A DNA stretch of 15,466 nucleotides from Fodinibius sp050117475. GTDB taxonomy: Bacteria > Bacteroidota > Rhodothermia > Balneolales > Balneolaceae. Every line of letters starts with the position of its first letter. Position 1 is the first letter of the stretch. The position numbers were made by a program, and so were the translations under genes. The notes under the pieces are model-generated. The model was not told the origin of the DNA. It saw only the letters and a list, made by a program, of their open reading frames with translations, and searched no databases. The DNA lies in the NCBI GenBank assembly GCA_050117475.1, contig JASFMR010000085.1, forward strand, positions 1 to 15,466, written 5' to 3'. Shown here one piece after another: positions 1 through 8,469 of this stretch.

Positions 1-1478
1 TGGATTCTAACAACAGTATAACCCTTTATGGGTATGGCAGTAAGGACCGTATGCAATATGCGAAAGATTTTGGCTATGCATGGAGCAACCGGATCCTGAA
101 TGTCGATTGGACCAGCTCCTTTACCGACAAAATTAATTCAAAGCTCACAGCTTCGTACGGACGTTATGCCAGCACTTATTTTGATCCCTCCGGATTCGAC
201 GGTTTTAACCTATATGAAGGCATTGATTATTGGAGAATAAAAGAGAATATCTTTTATAGGGCGTTCAATAACCATTTGATGAATACCGGCATCAGCTGGG
301 TCAGATATGACGGGCGGACTGAAAGGATAAGGCCATATTCATCGGAGTCACTGGGAGAAACAGAAGATATCCCAAAAGATGCCGGGCAGGAATTAACGGT
401 TTATGCTGCAGATGAAATACAGCTTAACAACCGTCTTTTGATTTCCCTGGGGCTGCGTTATACTTATTACCAGCAATTGGGCCCCGCCACCATTTATTCC
501 TACAAAGGAAATGAACCGCGAACGGTTAATTCCATTATTGACTCGACGTCATACGGACCCGGAAAAGTAATAAATACCTCCGGAAGCCTGGAACCTCGTA
601 TTTCCATGAGATACAGCTTTTCTGACAACAGCTCTGTAAAACTAAGTTATAATCGAACCAGCCAGTATATTCACCAGATATCCAACAGTACTTCACCGAC
701 TCCCGCAGATATTTGGCAAGTGAGTAATTCTTATCTTCCACCGCAGAGAGGGGACCAATATTCGGTTGGCCTATTCAAGAATTTTAACAATGACACCTGG
801 GAAACCTCGATTGAGCTATTCTATAAGGACATTGACCACCTTGTAGACTACAAAAATTTTGCAGAGCTCTTTTTAAATAACCATCTGGAGACTGAACTCT
901 TGGATGCCAATGGCAAATCTTACGGACTTGAGCTCGGTATTAAGAAAACGGTAGGTAAATGGAAGGGGTGGTTTTCTTATTCTTATACCCGGACCTTTGC
1001 ACGGGTGAGAGACAGTAACATTCAGGCGGATATTAACGGTGGTGAATGGTTTCCGTCAAATTACGATCGGCCTCATGCTGTTTCTTTGATTGCAGAGCGG
1101 CAACTCGGTAAAAAAAGCTCATTCTCTTTCAATTTCACCTACGCTACCGGCAGGCCAATAACAGCTATTGAATCCAGCTACGAAGATAACGCTACGTCTA
1201 TTCCCATATATTCCGATCGAAATAAATACAGAATCCCTGATTATATCCGTCTGGATATTTCGTTTACCATTGCTGAAAACATATGGAAAAACCGAACAGT
1301 TGATCCCAACCGGCCTCTGACCGACAGCATGACCATTTCTTTTTACAATATCTTATCTCGAGAAAACGCTTTTTCTGTTTTTTATCGCCGTTCCGGAAAC
1401 ATGACTTTCCCCCGTGCCCATAAACTTTCGGTTCTTGGAACTGTAATACCATCGATCACTTATAACTTCAAATTCTAA
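1..1478 (+). CDS. TonB-dependent outer-membrane receptor, C-terminal part (5' end outside window)
   Basis: The reading frame is open from base 3, upstream of the first ATG at 51, so the gene starts before the window; about 491 residues are visible. What is seen is the beta-barrel of a TonB-dependent receptor: alternating amphipathic strands rich in Tyr, Phe, Asn and Ser, repeated patterns such as LLISLGLRYTYY and SVKLSYNRTSQYIHQ, and a C-terminal strand ending in Phe (SITYNFKF), the usual signal for barrel assembly. The plug and any carboxypeptidase-like N-terminal domain lie outside the window. Such receptors bind a ligand at the cell surface and import it into the periplasm using TonB energy. 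The next gene, 10 bases downstream, encodes a DUF4249 lipoprotein, a common partner of these receptors in Bacteroidota, so the two are probably one transcript. The substrate cannot be told from sequence. Confidence 0.9.
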   Translation, partial: DSNNSITLYGYGSKDRMQYAKDFGYAWSNRILNVDWTSSFTDKINSKLTASYGRYASTYFDPSGFDGFNLYEGIDYWRIKENIFYRAFNNHLMNTGISWVRYDGRTERIRPYSSESLGETEDIPKDAGQELTVYAADEIQLNNRLLISLGLRYTYYQQLGPATIYSYKGNEPRTVNSIIDSTSYGPGKVINTSGSLEPRISMRYSFSDNSSVKLSYNRTSQYIHQISNSTSPTPADIWQVSNSYLPPQRGDQYSVGLFKNFNNDTWETSIELFYKDIDHLVDYKNFAELFLNNHLETELLDANGKSYGLELGIKKTVGKWKGWFSYSYTRTFARVRDSNIQADINGGEWFPSNYDRPHAVSLIAERQLGKKSSFSFNFTYATGRPITAIESSYEDNATSIPIYSDRNKYRIPDYIRLDISFTIAENIWKNRTVDPNRPLTDSMTISFYNILSRENAFSVFYRRSGNMTFPRAHKLSVLGTVIPSITYNFKF

Positions 1479-1488
1479 GCTTTGCCAG

Positions 1489-2565
1489 ATGTCAGCTAAA
1501 CAAAAAATTGCCGGATTATTTACTCGGAAATGGGCCCTGGCTATATTTGGCCTATTACTACTTGCGGGTATTGCAGGCTGTATCGAAATCATCGACTTTA
1601 ACGTAAACCGTCAAGGCAACAGGCTGGTCGTCGATGGAATAATTACAGATAAAAAAGGTCCCTACATTTTGAAACTGCGGCGCACTTCTTATGCCGAAAA
1701 GATTACAGATCCCCTGGGGGATGCGGGCGTCCGGATATATGATGACGAAGGTAACAACGAAGCGTTTCATGAGACCCGGGAAGGTACCTACCTATTAGAA
1801 GGGAATACCGTTAAAGGAATTCCCGGCCGAACTTATCATATCGAGATTACATTGCCGAATGGGACTGTATATCAGTCTCGACCCGAAACAATGCCCTTGG
1901 ATATTGCGAAAGACAGCGTTTATTACAAATTCGACTCAATTACTAAAAGCGGCAGTTCTGCAACGGAGGTAGTTAGGGTATTTACGGATACGGATATACC
2001 CGCCGGAACCGCAGGCAGTCCGCTTTACCTGAGATGGGATGTAGAAGAAGCCTATAAGTTTACTGAATTCGATTATCCCGATCCATTCAACAATCCTCCC
2101 CCGGTCTGTTACGTCACCGATGACCCGGAGCCCCAAAAGATTTTATTATTTGACGGGAGCTCCCTGGATTCCAATAACATCAACGGACAGGAAGTAGTAA
2201 CCAGGGAAATTGACTATACCTTTTACCAACGTCATTATATTAATGTGATTCAGTATTCAATCAGCCAAAAAGCCCATCGATATTGGTCACAGGTTGACGA
2301 AGTTGTTAATAGCAGCGGCACAATATTTGATGTACCTCCGGCCACAGCCGAAGGCAATATTTTTGAAGCCGGACATCCCGATAACAAAGCCCTCGGATAT
2401 TTTGAAGCAGCCAGGGTAGACACCTCACGATTTTTTCTGGTTCATGCCGACCTACCTATTTTTATTTCAAATCCATGTAAAAATTTTCTACGCAATGAAT
2501 GTACGAACTGTATGCTCCTGGACAATAGTTCAAGCGAGCCCCCTTTTTATTGGCTGAATGATTGA
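1489..2565 (+). CDS. DUF4249 domain-containing lipoprotein
   Basis: A 358-residue exported protein. A basic, hydrophobic signal (residues 13-30) ends in the lipobox IAGC, so Cys31 is the likely lipid-modified residue. The next part, with LVVDGIITDKKGPYILKL, then GVRIYDDEGN and GTYLLEG, GRTYHIEITLPNG, is the conserved DUF4249 beginning, an Ig-like fold. The C-terminus has a small Cys cluster (Cys330, Cys338, Cys341) before a PPFYW motif, also typical of the family. Members of DUF4249 are generally encoded beside TonB-dependent receptors, as here, and are thought to be surface or periplasmic accessory lipoproteins; no biochemical role is established that I can name. The ATG at 1489 follows the receptor stop by 10 bases with no recognisable Shine-Dalgarno site, consistent with co-transcription. 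No terminator is evident downstream. Confidence 0.85.
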   Translation: MSAKQKIAGLFTRKWALAIFGLLLLAGIAGCIEIIDFNVNRQGNRLVVDGIITDKKGPYILKLRRTSYAEKITDPLGDAGVRIYDDEGNNEAFHETREGTYLLEGNTVKGIPGRTYHIEITLPNGTVYQSRPETMPLDIAKDSVYYKFDSITKSGSSATEVVRVFTDTDIPAGTAGSPLYLRWDVEEAYKFTEFDYPDPFNNPPPVCYVTDDPEPQKILLFDGSSLDSNNINGQEVVTREIDYTFYQRHYINVIQYSISQKAHRYWSQVDEVVNSSGTIFDVPPATAEGNIFEAGHPDNKALGYFEAARVDTSRFFLVHADLPIFISNPCKNFLRNECTNCMLLDNSSSEPPFYWLND

Positions 2566-2948
2566 ACCATTTCTTAAAAAAAATGAATAAAAACTACTCC
2601 ACCATTAATAAGATCATTACTTTTATAATAAATGATATAGCACAAAAACAGGAGGTATGTTTTTAATTTATTCTTTGAGGTTTTGCGTGAATTTCAAATA
2701 AAGAGGGATCGTTAGAGGCTTGAACTTTATACTCTACCCTGTTGACTATCAAGAAGCTATCAAAAAATTAAATTACACATAAATTCATTAATCAATACTT
2801 AGAAATTTCTATAAATCAGAACATTTGTTTTCGTTTGCTTTTGCACCATGCCAGTACTACTTTCGTAAAAGAGCATGAACTAAATAACCAACTCACTCGT
2901 TTTACCGATTGACACATAACCCCAAAACTACAAGAAGGTTCGTTTTTT
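2566..2948. other. Gene-free region between the DUF4249 gene and clpC
   Basis: About 380 AT-rich bases without a convincing gene, tRNA or terminator. The only supportable element is a candidate promoter for clpC near 2834-2865. I see no CIRCE element and no tandem GGTCAAA heptads of the CtsR type that control clpC in Firmicutes. Confidence 0.6.
2834..2865 (+). promoter_or_regulatory. Candidate Bacteroidota-type promoter for clpC
   Basis: A TTTG (2834-2837) lies 20 bases before TACTTTCG (2858-2865), which matches the Bacteroidota -7 consensus TAnnTTTG with one mismatch. This would start transcription near 2870, giving a leader of about 75-80 bases before clpC. The assignment rests on consensus matching only. 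Confidence 0.4.
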
Positions 2949-5528
2949 ATGGAGGGTAATTTCTCTAGCAAAGTTCGAGATGTCATTCAATTTAGTCGTG
3001 AAGAAGCCTTACGATTAGGTCATGACTATATAGGTACAGAGCATCTAATCTTAGGAATTGTACGCCTCGGAGAGGGTGTTGCTGTAAAAATCTTAAAAAA
3101 TCTAAACTGTGATCTATTCAAACTTAAAAAAACCGTTGAAGATACGGTTCGCGGAACAGGCGGTTCTGTTAAGGTCGGAAACATCCCATTAACGAAGCAA
3201 GCCGAAAAAGTGCTTCGAATTACATATCTCGAAGCCAAACTATATAAAAGCGACACTATTGGCACCGAACATCTCCTACTTTCGCTATTGCGAGACGACG
3301 AGAATATTGCCGCACAGATTTTACAACAGTTCAACGTATCTTACGATGCTGTTCGTGAAGAATTGGATTTAATTATTTCAGGAAAATCTTCGGATGACGA
3401 TAACCAGGATTCCCGATCGGTATCCGCGAGTCTTTCATCATCCAAGGGACCAAAATCGTCTGGAAGTTCAAGGGAAAAGAAAATGGAAAAATCAAAAACA
3501 CCAGTACTAGATAACTTTGGCCGCGACCTTACTCAGCTGGCTGAAGATGGCAAACTCGATCCAATTATCGGACGGGAAAAAGAAATTGAGCGCGTCGCTC
3601 AGGTTCTGAGCCGACGTAAGAAGAATAACCCGGTTCTTATAGGAGAACCCGGTGTGGGTAAAACCGCAATAGCAGAAGGTTTGGCGACTCGTATCGTCGA
3701 ACGTAAAGTTTCACGTGTATTATATGACAAACGGGTGATAGCCCTTGATCTCGCTGCACTGGTTGCAGGTACCAAATATCGCGGCCAGTTTGAAGAACGC
3801 ATGAAAGCCGTAATGGGTGAGCTTGAAAAAACCAAGAATGTTATTCTGTTTATTGATGAGCTACACACGATTGTGGGGGCCGGTGGCGCCAGCGGATCTT
3901 TGGATGCTTCTAATATGTTGAAACCGGCACTGGCTCGGGGCGAAGTTCAGGCCATAGGGGCAACGACTCTAAATGAATATCGACAGCATATTGAAAAAGA
4001 CGGTGCCCTGGAACGTCGATTCCAGAAGATTATGGTAGATCCCACTACTCCGGAAGAAACTATTGAAATTCTTTCACAGATTAAGGACAAGTATGAGAAA
4101 CACCATAGCGTGCGTTTTTCCAAGGAGGCTATCGAGGCCTGTGTCAGGCTTACAGATCGCTATGTAACCGATCATTTCTTGCCGGACAAGGCGATTGACG
4201 CACTTGATGAAGCGGGTGCGCGTGTGCACTTATCCAACATTCATGTTCCCCAACATATCATTGACCTGGAAGAAGAAATTGAACGAACCAGCAACGAAAA
4301 AAATGGTATGGTTAAGAAACAGCGCTTTGAAGAGGCTGCCCGTCTGCGTGACAAAGAAAAGCGTTTGAGTGAAGAGCTTGAGCAAGCGCAGAAAGAATGG
4401 GAAAAAGAATCTGAAGAAATAATTTATGATGTAGATGAGGATGACGTCGCCCAGGTTGTTGGTATGATGAGCGGGGTTCCCGTCAGCAAAATCAGTCAGA
4501 GCGAGAGCAAGAAGCTGGTCAAAATGAAAGAAGAACTTTCCAAACAAATTATTGGCCAAAATGAAGCTATCGTTAAACTGACGAAGGCAATTAAAAGAAC
4601 CCGGGCAGGACTTAAAGATCCGAAACGGCCTATTGGTTCGTTTATCTTCCTTGGCCCCACCGGTGTGGGTAAAACGGAAATGGCCAAGGTGTTGGCGCAA
4701 TATCTCTTTGACAAAGACGATGCTCTAGTCCGTATCGACATGAGTGAATACATGGAGAAGTTTTCGGTATCTCGGCTGGTTGGTGCGCCTCCTGGTTACG
4801 TAGGATACGAAGAGGGGGGCATGCTTACCGAGAAGGTTCGTCGCAAACCCTACAGTGTTGTGCTACTCGATGAAATTGAGAAAGCACACCCGGATGTATT
4901 CAATATTTTGCTCCAGGTACTCGACGATGGCATTCTTACCGACAGCCTTGGACGAAAGGTTGATTTCCGAAACACGATCATCATCATGACTTCCAACATT
5001 GGGGCACGTGATATACGTAACCTCGGAAAGGGAATCGGTTTTGCTGCGGGAGACAGCAGCTTCGACTATGAGAAGATGAAATCAACCATACAGGATGCCC
5101 TTAAAAAGGTATTCAACCCGGAGTTTCTGAACCGTATTGACGACGTCATCACCTTCCGTCCGCTCGAAAAGGAGGATATCTTCAAAATTATCGACCTGTT
5201 GTCGGATGAACTCTTCCAGCGGATCCACAACCTTGGATACATCATTGAGGTAACCAAGGGAGCCAAGGAATTCCTTAGCGACAAAGGTTTTGATCAGAAG
5301 TACGGTGCACGTCCCCTAAAACGTGCTATCCAAAAGTATGTTGAAGAACCTTTGGCTGAAGAGCTTTTGGAATCCGATCATCCTGAAGGGTCTAGCATCA
5401 AGATTAAGATGAATAAATCCCGGGATGGCCTGGTATTTGACTGGACTGAGGCAGAAACCAAGGCTTCCGGCGATGATGACGATTCGGGATCCGGGAGTGA
5501 AGAATCAAAGTCCCAGGCAAAAGCCTGA
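2949..5528 (+). CDS. clpC: ATP-dependent Clp protease ATP-binding subunit ClpC
   Basis: An 859-residue HSP100/Clp AAA+ unfoldase that feeds proteins to the ClpP peptidase. Domain order is complete: two Clp_N repeats (about residues 4-145, each with a GTEHLILG/GTEHLLLS-type motif), a variable linker rich in Ser, then AAA+ ring 1 with Walker A GEPGVGKT (232-239) and Walker B Asp303-Glu304, a middle domain containing a UVR-like motif (about 436-480), and AAA+ ring 2 with Walker A GPTGVGKT (569-576) and Walker B Asp641-Glu642, and a ClpB_D2-small C-terminal domain. The UVR-like middle and short M-region mark ClpC rather than ClpA or ClpB. An IGF tripeptide (696-698) sits where the ClpP-docking loop is expected. 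The protein ends in an acidic, Ser-rich tail. An AAGAAGG upstream of the ATG is a possible weak ribosome site. No clpP or mcsB/ctsR neighbour is present; a terminator follows. Confidence 0.97.
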   Translation: MEGNFSSKVRDVIQFSREEALRLGHDYIGTEHLILGIVRLGEGVAVKILKNLNCDLFKLKKTVEDTVRGTGGSVKVGNIPLTKQAEKVLRITYLEAKLYKSDTIGTEHLLLSLLRDDENIAAQILQQFNVSYDAVREELDLIISGKSSDDDNQDSRSVSASLSSSKGPKSSGSSREKKMEKSKTPVLDNFGRDLTQLAEDGKLDPIIGREKEIERVAQVLSRRKKNNPVLIGEPGVGKTAIAEGLATRIVERKVSRVLYDKRVIALDLAALVAGTKYRGQFEERMKAVMGELEKTKNVILFIDELHTIVGAGGASGSLDASNMLKPALARGEVQAIGATTLNEYRQHIEKDGALERRFQKIMVDPTTPEETIEILSQIKDKYEKHHSVRFSKEAIEACVRLTDRYVTDHFLPDKAIDALDEAGARVHLSNIHVPQHIIDLEEEIERTSNEKNGMVKKQRFEEAARLRDKEKRLSEELEQAQKEWEKESEEIIYDVDEDDVAQVVGMMSGVPVSKISQSESKKLVKMKEELSKQIIGQNEAIVKLTKAIKRTRAGLKDPKRPIGSFIFLGPTGVGKTEMAKVLAQYLFDKDDALVRIDMSEYMEKFSVSRLVGAPPGYVGYEEGGMLTEKVRRKPYSVVLLDEIEKAHPDVFNILLQVLDDGILTDSLGRKVDFRNTIIIMTSNIGARDIRNLGKGIGFAAGDSSFDYEKMKSTIQDALKKVFNPEFLNRIDDVITFRPLEKEDIFKIIDLLSDELFQRIHNLGYIIEVTKGAKEFLSDKGFDQKYGARPLKRAIQKYVEEPLAEELLESDHPEGSSIKIKMNKSRDGLVFDWTEAETKASGDDDDSGSGSEESKSQAKA

Positions 5529-5550
5529 ATTAACACCCCTTTTAAACTGT

Positions 5551-5579
5551 AAAAAGGCCTCCTTGAGGAGGCCTTTTTT
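5551..5579. terminator. Bidirectional rho-independent terminator after clpC
   Basis: A perfect 12-bp stem (AAAAAGGCCTCC, loop TTGA, then GGAGGCCTTTTT) with six T on the plus strand and five T on the minus strand. It lies 22 bases after the clpC stop and also downstream of the convergent minus-strand gene ending at 5628, so it can end both transcripts. Confidence 0.93.
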
Positions 5580-5627
5580 GTTTTTATGCATCACTCTAAT
5601 CGAAATAGCGTGAGATTTACCTCGGAC

Positions 5628-6743
5628 TTAAAAATCAGCCTTGATATTTAATTTCTTGCTGGCCCCCAACAATTGATAGTAATTGGAAGAGATGCGAGTC
5701 AAGCGCGGTGTGAGCGCCTTGCGAAAACCCAAAGAACCCGATAGGTGCTCGTTAGTAATCTTTCGTTTCTTTAAATTGATCGCTTTGATCTCAACATCTG
5801 TAAGGATATTTCGACCATAATCACCTGTCATCGCCAAAATTACGTGGTCCTCAGGAAAATAATCGGCCAAATATACAGGACTCCTAAAACTGGAACTCCC
5901 CAGACGGCTCCCGTTCTTTGTGGAATAAACCATGACTCGGCCTGCAGAGTAAAGCGTAATGTATTTCCCATTTCCCGATAATACAGCTCCGGCAAGTTCT
6001 TCCGAGGTCGAAATGCTATTCAAATCATTACCGTATTTATCCATTATGAATACCTTGTCATCATTGCCGGGTGCAGCGGTCATAATAGCAATTAAGTCAC
6101 CATCTTCCGATGTAATTACATTTTTAATATAACGGTCAGTACTAAAGAAAATCGTTTTAAAAGTACCATCAGAGTGTTTGGCGACTGCCTGCGAGCCCAG
6201 TTTTCCTTTTCGTTTAATCTTGGGATTATAAATAACAACAGTTTCTGCATTGGGGCTCACTGCCAATTCCGAAATAGCCTCCCCTTCCTTGCTTTCACTG
6301 CTATTCGACATATTGTGAGTGATATTCCCGAAGGTATCGATAAAAGTAAAATTCGCTATTTTATCCCGCAGTATTACATTTCCCGCATTAAGGGGATAGA
6401 TACCGAAAGATGATTTATCAGCCATGGTAATCGTGTCATAAGCAGTCAGTGTATCTCCCACGGAATTAAGTATTACAACTTCTCCCTTACCTCCCGTCCA
6501 TTTCAGGATACTAACTTTTGAATAATCGGGCGAAATCCCGTAACTGCTGAAATCGCTGACTGCTTTACCCCTCTTCATAAATCGTATCTTCCCAGAACTT
6601 ATAGACACTTTACCATCTCGGAGTGAAAAGACTGAGGGGGCATTATTAGCAGTCAATGACGATACAGACAGATCGAGGGACTGTCCCATCGCAAAAACAG
6701 GTAAAAATACAAAGATGAAAATTCGAAAAATGTTGGCAACCAT
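5628..6743 (-). CDS. Exported protein of unknown function, beta-propeller-like repeats
   Basis: A 371-residue protein that I do not recognise as a named family. The N-terminus (residues 4-20, IFRIFIFVFLPVFAMG followed by QS) is a typical Sec signal peptide, with cleavage likely after Gly20, so the product is periplasmic or secreted; there is no lipobox. The body is made of short beta-rich repeats of about 40 residues in which a statement-like strand pair recurs (for example SPNAETVVIYNP, SEDGDLIAIMTA, SGNGKYITLYSA), a pattern seen in WD40/YVTN-type beta-propellers. No catalytic motif is visible. It is convergent with clpC and divergent from the glycosyltransferase, so it is probably transcribed alone. 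The ATG at 6743 is chosen because it begins directly at the signal peptide. Propeller assignment is inference from repeat spacing. Confidence 0.7.
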   Translation of the reverse strand: MVANIFRIFIFVFLPVFAMGQSLDLSVSSLTANNAPSVFSLRDGKVSISSGKIRFMKRGKAVSDFSSYGISPDYSKVSILKWTGGKGEVVILNSVGDTLTAYDTITMADKSSFGIYPLNAGNVILRDKIANFTFIDTFGNITHNMSNSSESKEGEAISELAVSPNAETVVIYNPKIKRKGKLGSQAVAKHSDGTFKTIFFSTDRYIKNVITSEDGDLIAIMTAAPGNDDKVFIMDKYGNDLNSISTSEELAGAVLSGNGKYITLYSAGRVMVYSTKNGSRLGSSSFRSPVYLADYFPEDHVILAMTGDYGRNILTDVEIKAINLKKRKITNEHLSGSLGFRKALTPRLTRISSNYYQLLGASKKLNIKADF

Positions 6744-6826
6744 AAATATTATTTATTTCGCTTTTACAAATGGAGTTTAAATAACGGGATAATTTTTTAG
6801 AGTTTCACCCATGAGCGGCTATAATT

Positions 6827-6849
6827 CTACAATATTATTTGTAGTTTTG
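6827..6849 (+). promoter_or_regulatory. 18-bp palindrome overlapping a candidate -7 box before the glycosyltransferase gene
   Basis: CTACAA (6827-6832), six bases, then TTGTAG (6839-6844) form a perfect inverted repeat. Its right arm overlaps TAGTTTTG (6842-6849), an exact TAnnTTTG -7 match, about 28 bases before the start codon. No TTTG/TTG element is found at the right distance upstream, so the promoter is weakly supported; the palindrome could be an operator in this divergent intergenic region. Confidence 0.3.
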
Positions 6850-6877
6850 GCCTATTCAAAATTATTGGTAATTAGTC

Positions 6878-7837
6878 ATGTATTTTTCGGTTATTATCCC
6901 TGTTTACAATCGTCCCGAAGAAGTTGATGAGCTTCTGGAAAGCCTCACCAAGCAAACATATAGACATTTTGAAACATTAATAATTGAAGATGGTTCCGAG
7001 GAAAAATGTGAAAAAATTGTAGAAAAATACCGGGATCAATTGGATATCAAATACTTTTACAAAGAAAACTCCGGGCAGGGTTTTAGCCGAAATTATGGTT
7101 TTGAGAGAGCAGAGGGAGAGTACTTTATTGTTTTTGATTCTGATTGTCTTATTCCGCCACATTATTTCGAAACCGTCAATAATTATCTTACAGAGGATTG
7201 GCTGGATGCATACGGAGGTCCCGATCGTGCCCATGAAACCTTTACCCCGGTACAACAAGCAATCAGCTATACCATGACTTCTCCCCTGACGACAGGTGGC
7301 ATCAGGGGGAACAAAAAACATGCGGGTACTTTTCATCCCAGGAGCTTCAATATGGGCATATCCCGCGCAGTTTATGAACAAACCGGCGGGTACAGGATAA
7401 CCCGAATGGGAGAAGATATTGAATTTAGTCTTCGAATCATTGAAAAAGGATTTACCACCGGGCTTATTCCAAATGCGTATGTATTCCATAAGCGCAGAAC
7501 CGACTTGTTACAATTCTTTAAGCAGCTACATTTTTTTGGTCGTGCCCGGATAAATATCAGTCGTTTTTTTACTTCAGAAATTAAAGTCGTGCATATCCTC
7601 CCCGCAATTTTCACTCTCGGCATCTTATTTCTGCTTGCCCTCCCCTTTTGGAATCCGGGATTATTCCCAATCCTGGTTCTGCCCTACACAATATTCTTCG
7701 CTCTGATCTTTGCACATTCAACAATAAAACACACAAGTATTTATATTGGAATACTCAGTACGATAGCCTCATTCATCCAGTTAACAGCCTATGGGATTGG
7801 TTTTTTACAGGAGTATTGGACAAAACTGAAAGAATAA
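6878..7837 (+). CDS. Family 2 glycosyltransferase with C-terminal membrane segments
   Basis: A 319-residue GT-A fold glycosyltransferase of family GT2. The N-terminal nucleotide-sugar domain shows SVIIPVYNRPEEV (4-16), the IIEDGS loop with Asp38, the GQGFSRNYGF segment (67-75) and the metal-binding DSD (87-89). A GED motif (178-180) supplies the expected general base region, followed by a conserved IPNAYVFHKRR stretch. From about residue 237 three hydrophobic helices (about 237-256, 260-282, 287-309) anchor it in the inner membrane. It should transfer a sugar from a nucleotide donor to a lipid-linked or surface glycan acceptor; donor and acceptor cannot be told. No other glycan genes lie nearby, so it is not part of an obvious polysaccharide locus. 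The ATG at 6878 is 134 bases from the divergent gene and lacks a clear Shine-Dalgarno site. Confidence 0.9.
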   Translation: MYFSVIIPVYNRPEEVDELLESLTKQTYRHFETLIIEDGSEEKCEKIVEKYRDQLDIKYFYKENSGQGFSRNYGFERAEGEYFIVFDSDCLIPPHYFETVNNYLTEDWLDAYGGPDRAHETFTPVQQAISYTMTSPLTTGGIRGNKKHAGTFHPRSFNMGISRAVYEQTGGYRITRMGEDIEFSLRIIEKGFTTGLIPNAYVFHKRRTDLLQFFKQLHFFGRARINISRFFTSEIKVVHILPAIFTLGILFLLALPFWNPGLFPILVLPYTIFFALIFAHSTIKHTSIYIGILSTIASFIQLTAYGIGFLQEYWTKLKE

Positions 7838-7855
7838 AAATCATTTGGCTTTCAA

Positions 7856-7887
7856 ATTGATTTGAGATTAGAAGACCCTTATATTTG
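7856..7887 (+). promoter_or_regulatory. Promoter of the tRNA-Pro/Arg/Cys/Glu unit
   Basis: ATTG (7856-7859), a 20-base spacer, then TATATTTG (7880-7887), an exact match to the Bacteroidota -33/-7 form TTG-N19/20-TAnnTTTG. It follows the glycosyltransferase stop directly and would start RNA near 7893, about 135 bases before tRNA-Pro. The tRNA-His promoter at 15016-15046 has the same form. Confidence 0.55.
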
Positions 7888-8028
7888 ACATCTTTCTGAA
7901 AGACGGGAGTAATAGCTGAATGCATTGTGTCTAGAGTTTGTATTTTATGCTGCATACTCTCATATAAATTTTCTTCATTTATTGGATCGGTTTCACTGTC
8001 ACAGTTAAACCTACCCTAACATGAATAA

Positions 8029-8102
8029 CGGGGAGTAGCGCAGTCCGGTAGCGCATTCGCTTTGGGAGCGAAGGGTCGCAGGTTCAAATCCTGTCTCCCC
8101 GA
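8029..8102 (+). tRNA. tRNA-Pro (UGG)
   Basis: A complete cloverleaf. The acceptor stem pairs CGGGGAG (8029-8035) with CTCCCCG (8095-8101), with discriminator A8102. The anticodon stem TTCGC/GCGAA encloses loop TTTGGGA, giving anticodon TGG at 8063-8065. The T-arm carries GGTTCAAATCC. The 3' CCA is not encoded. First gene of a four-tRNA unit. Confidence 0.97.
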
Positions 8103-8114
8103 CTTAGAAAAATT

Positions 8115-8172
8115 CAAATTACAAATAGCAAATGACAAGCTGAGATGTTTTGAGGTCTGGATTTGTAATTTG
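8115..8172. repeat. Inverted repeat in the tRNA-Pro to tRNA-Arg spacer
   Basis: CAAATTACAAAT (8115-8126) and its exact reverse complement ATTTGTAATTTG (8161-8172) enclose 34 bases. The stem is AT-rich and not followed by a T tract, so it is not a terminator. It resembles a short interspersed intergenic element rather than part of either tRNA. Confidence 0.6.
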
Positions 8173-8195
8173 CCTTTTGAGTTAAGGCGCCAGAG

Positions 8196-8222
8196 CATCC
8201 CGACATTGCAAATGTTAGGATG
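8196..8222. repeat. Imperfect hairpin in the same tRNA spacer
   Basis: CATCCCGACATT (8196-8207), loop GCA, AATGTTAGGATG (8211-8222) form a 12-pair stem with one mismatch and one G-T wobble. It lies just after the AT-rich inverted repeat at 8115-8172; together they occupy most of the left half of the spacer. No gene is visible here. Confidence 0.55.
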
Positions 8223-8344
8223 GTTAAGGTTCGATTTCTTCGTTTTTTGATTTGTTGATTAGTTACACCGGGATCAGATAACAAGACATTTATCGAAACT
8301 CTCGGATATTAAGTGATCATCTAAATTACTTGAGGCTTTAATTC

Positions 8345-8418
8345 GCGCCCATAGCTCAACTGGATAGAGCAACGGCCTTCTAAGCCGTAGGTTGGAGGTT
8401 CGAGTCCTCCTGGGCGTA
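8345..8418 (+). tRNA. tRNA-Arg (UCU)
   Basis: Acceptor stem GCGCCCA (8345-8351) with TGGGCGT (8411-8417), the first pair being a G-T wobble; discriminator A8418. Anticodon stem ACGGC/GCCGT with loop CTTCTAA gives TCT at 8379-8381, reading AGA/AGG. T-arm GGTTCGAGTCC is normal. No encoded CCA. Confidence 0.96.
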
Positions 8419-8469
8419 CTTTGTGGAGGACCAAGACTAATTGATATATTGGTAACAGGAAGCATTTAA

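Noticed and set aside
2657..2701. A 14-codon ORF directly after AGGAGG upstream of clpC
   Set aside because: The ATG is only one base from the purine-rich stretch, too close for normal initiation; no leader-peptide features or attenuator follow, and it lies before the likely clpC promoter.
4230..4700. Long minus-strand open frame inside clpC
   Set aside because: It is opposite a highly conserved gene, and its Phe-rich translation is the complement of Lys/Glu-rich coding sequence; the same applies to the frames at 3026-3334 and 3599-3868.
8016..8465. Minus-strand open frames across tRNA-Pro and tRNA-Arg
   Set aside because: They are complements of tRNA genes and their spacers; such frames are common artefacts.
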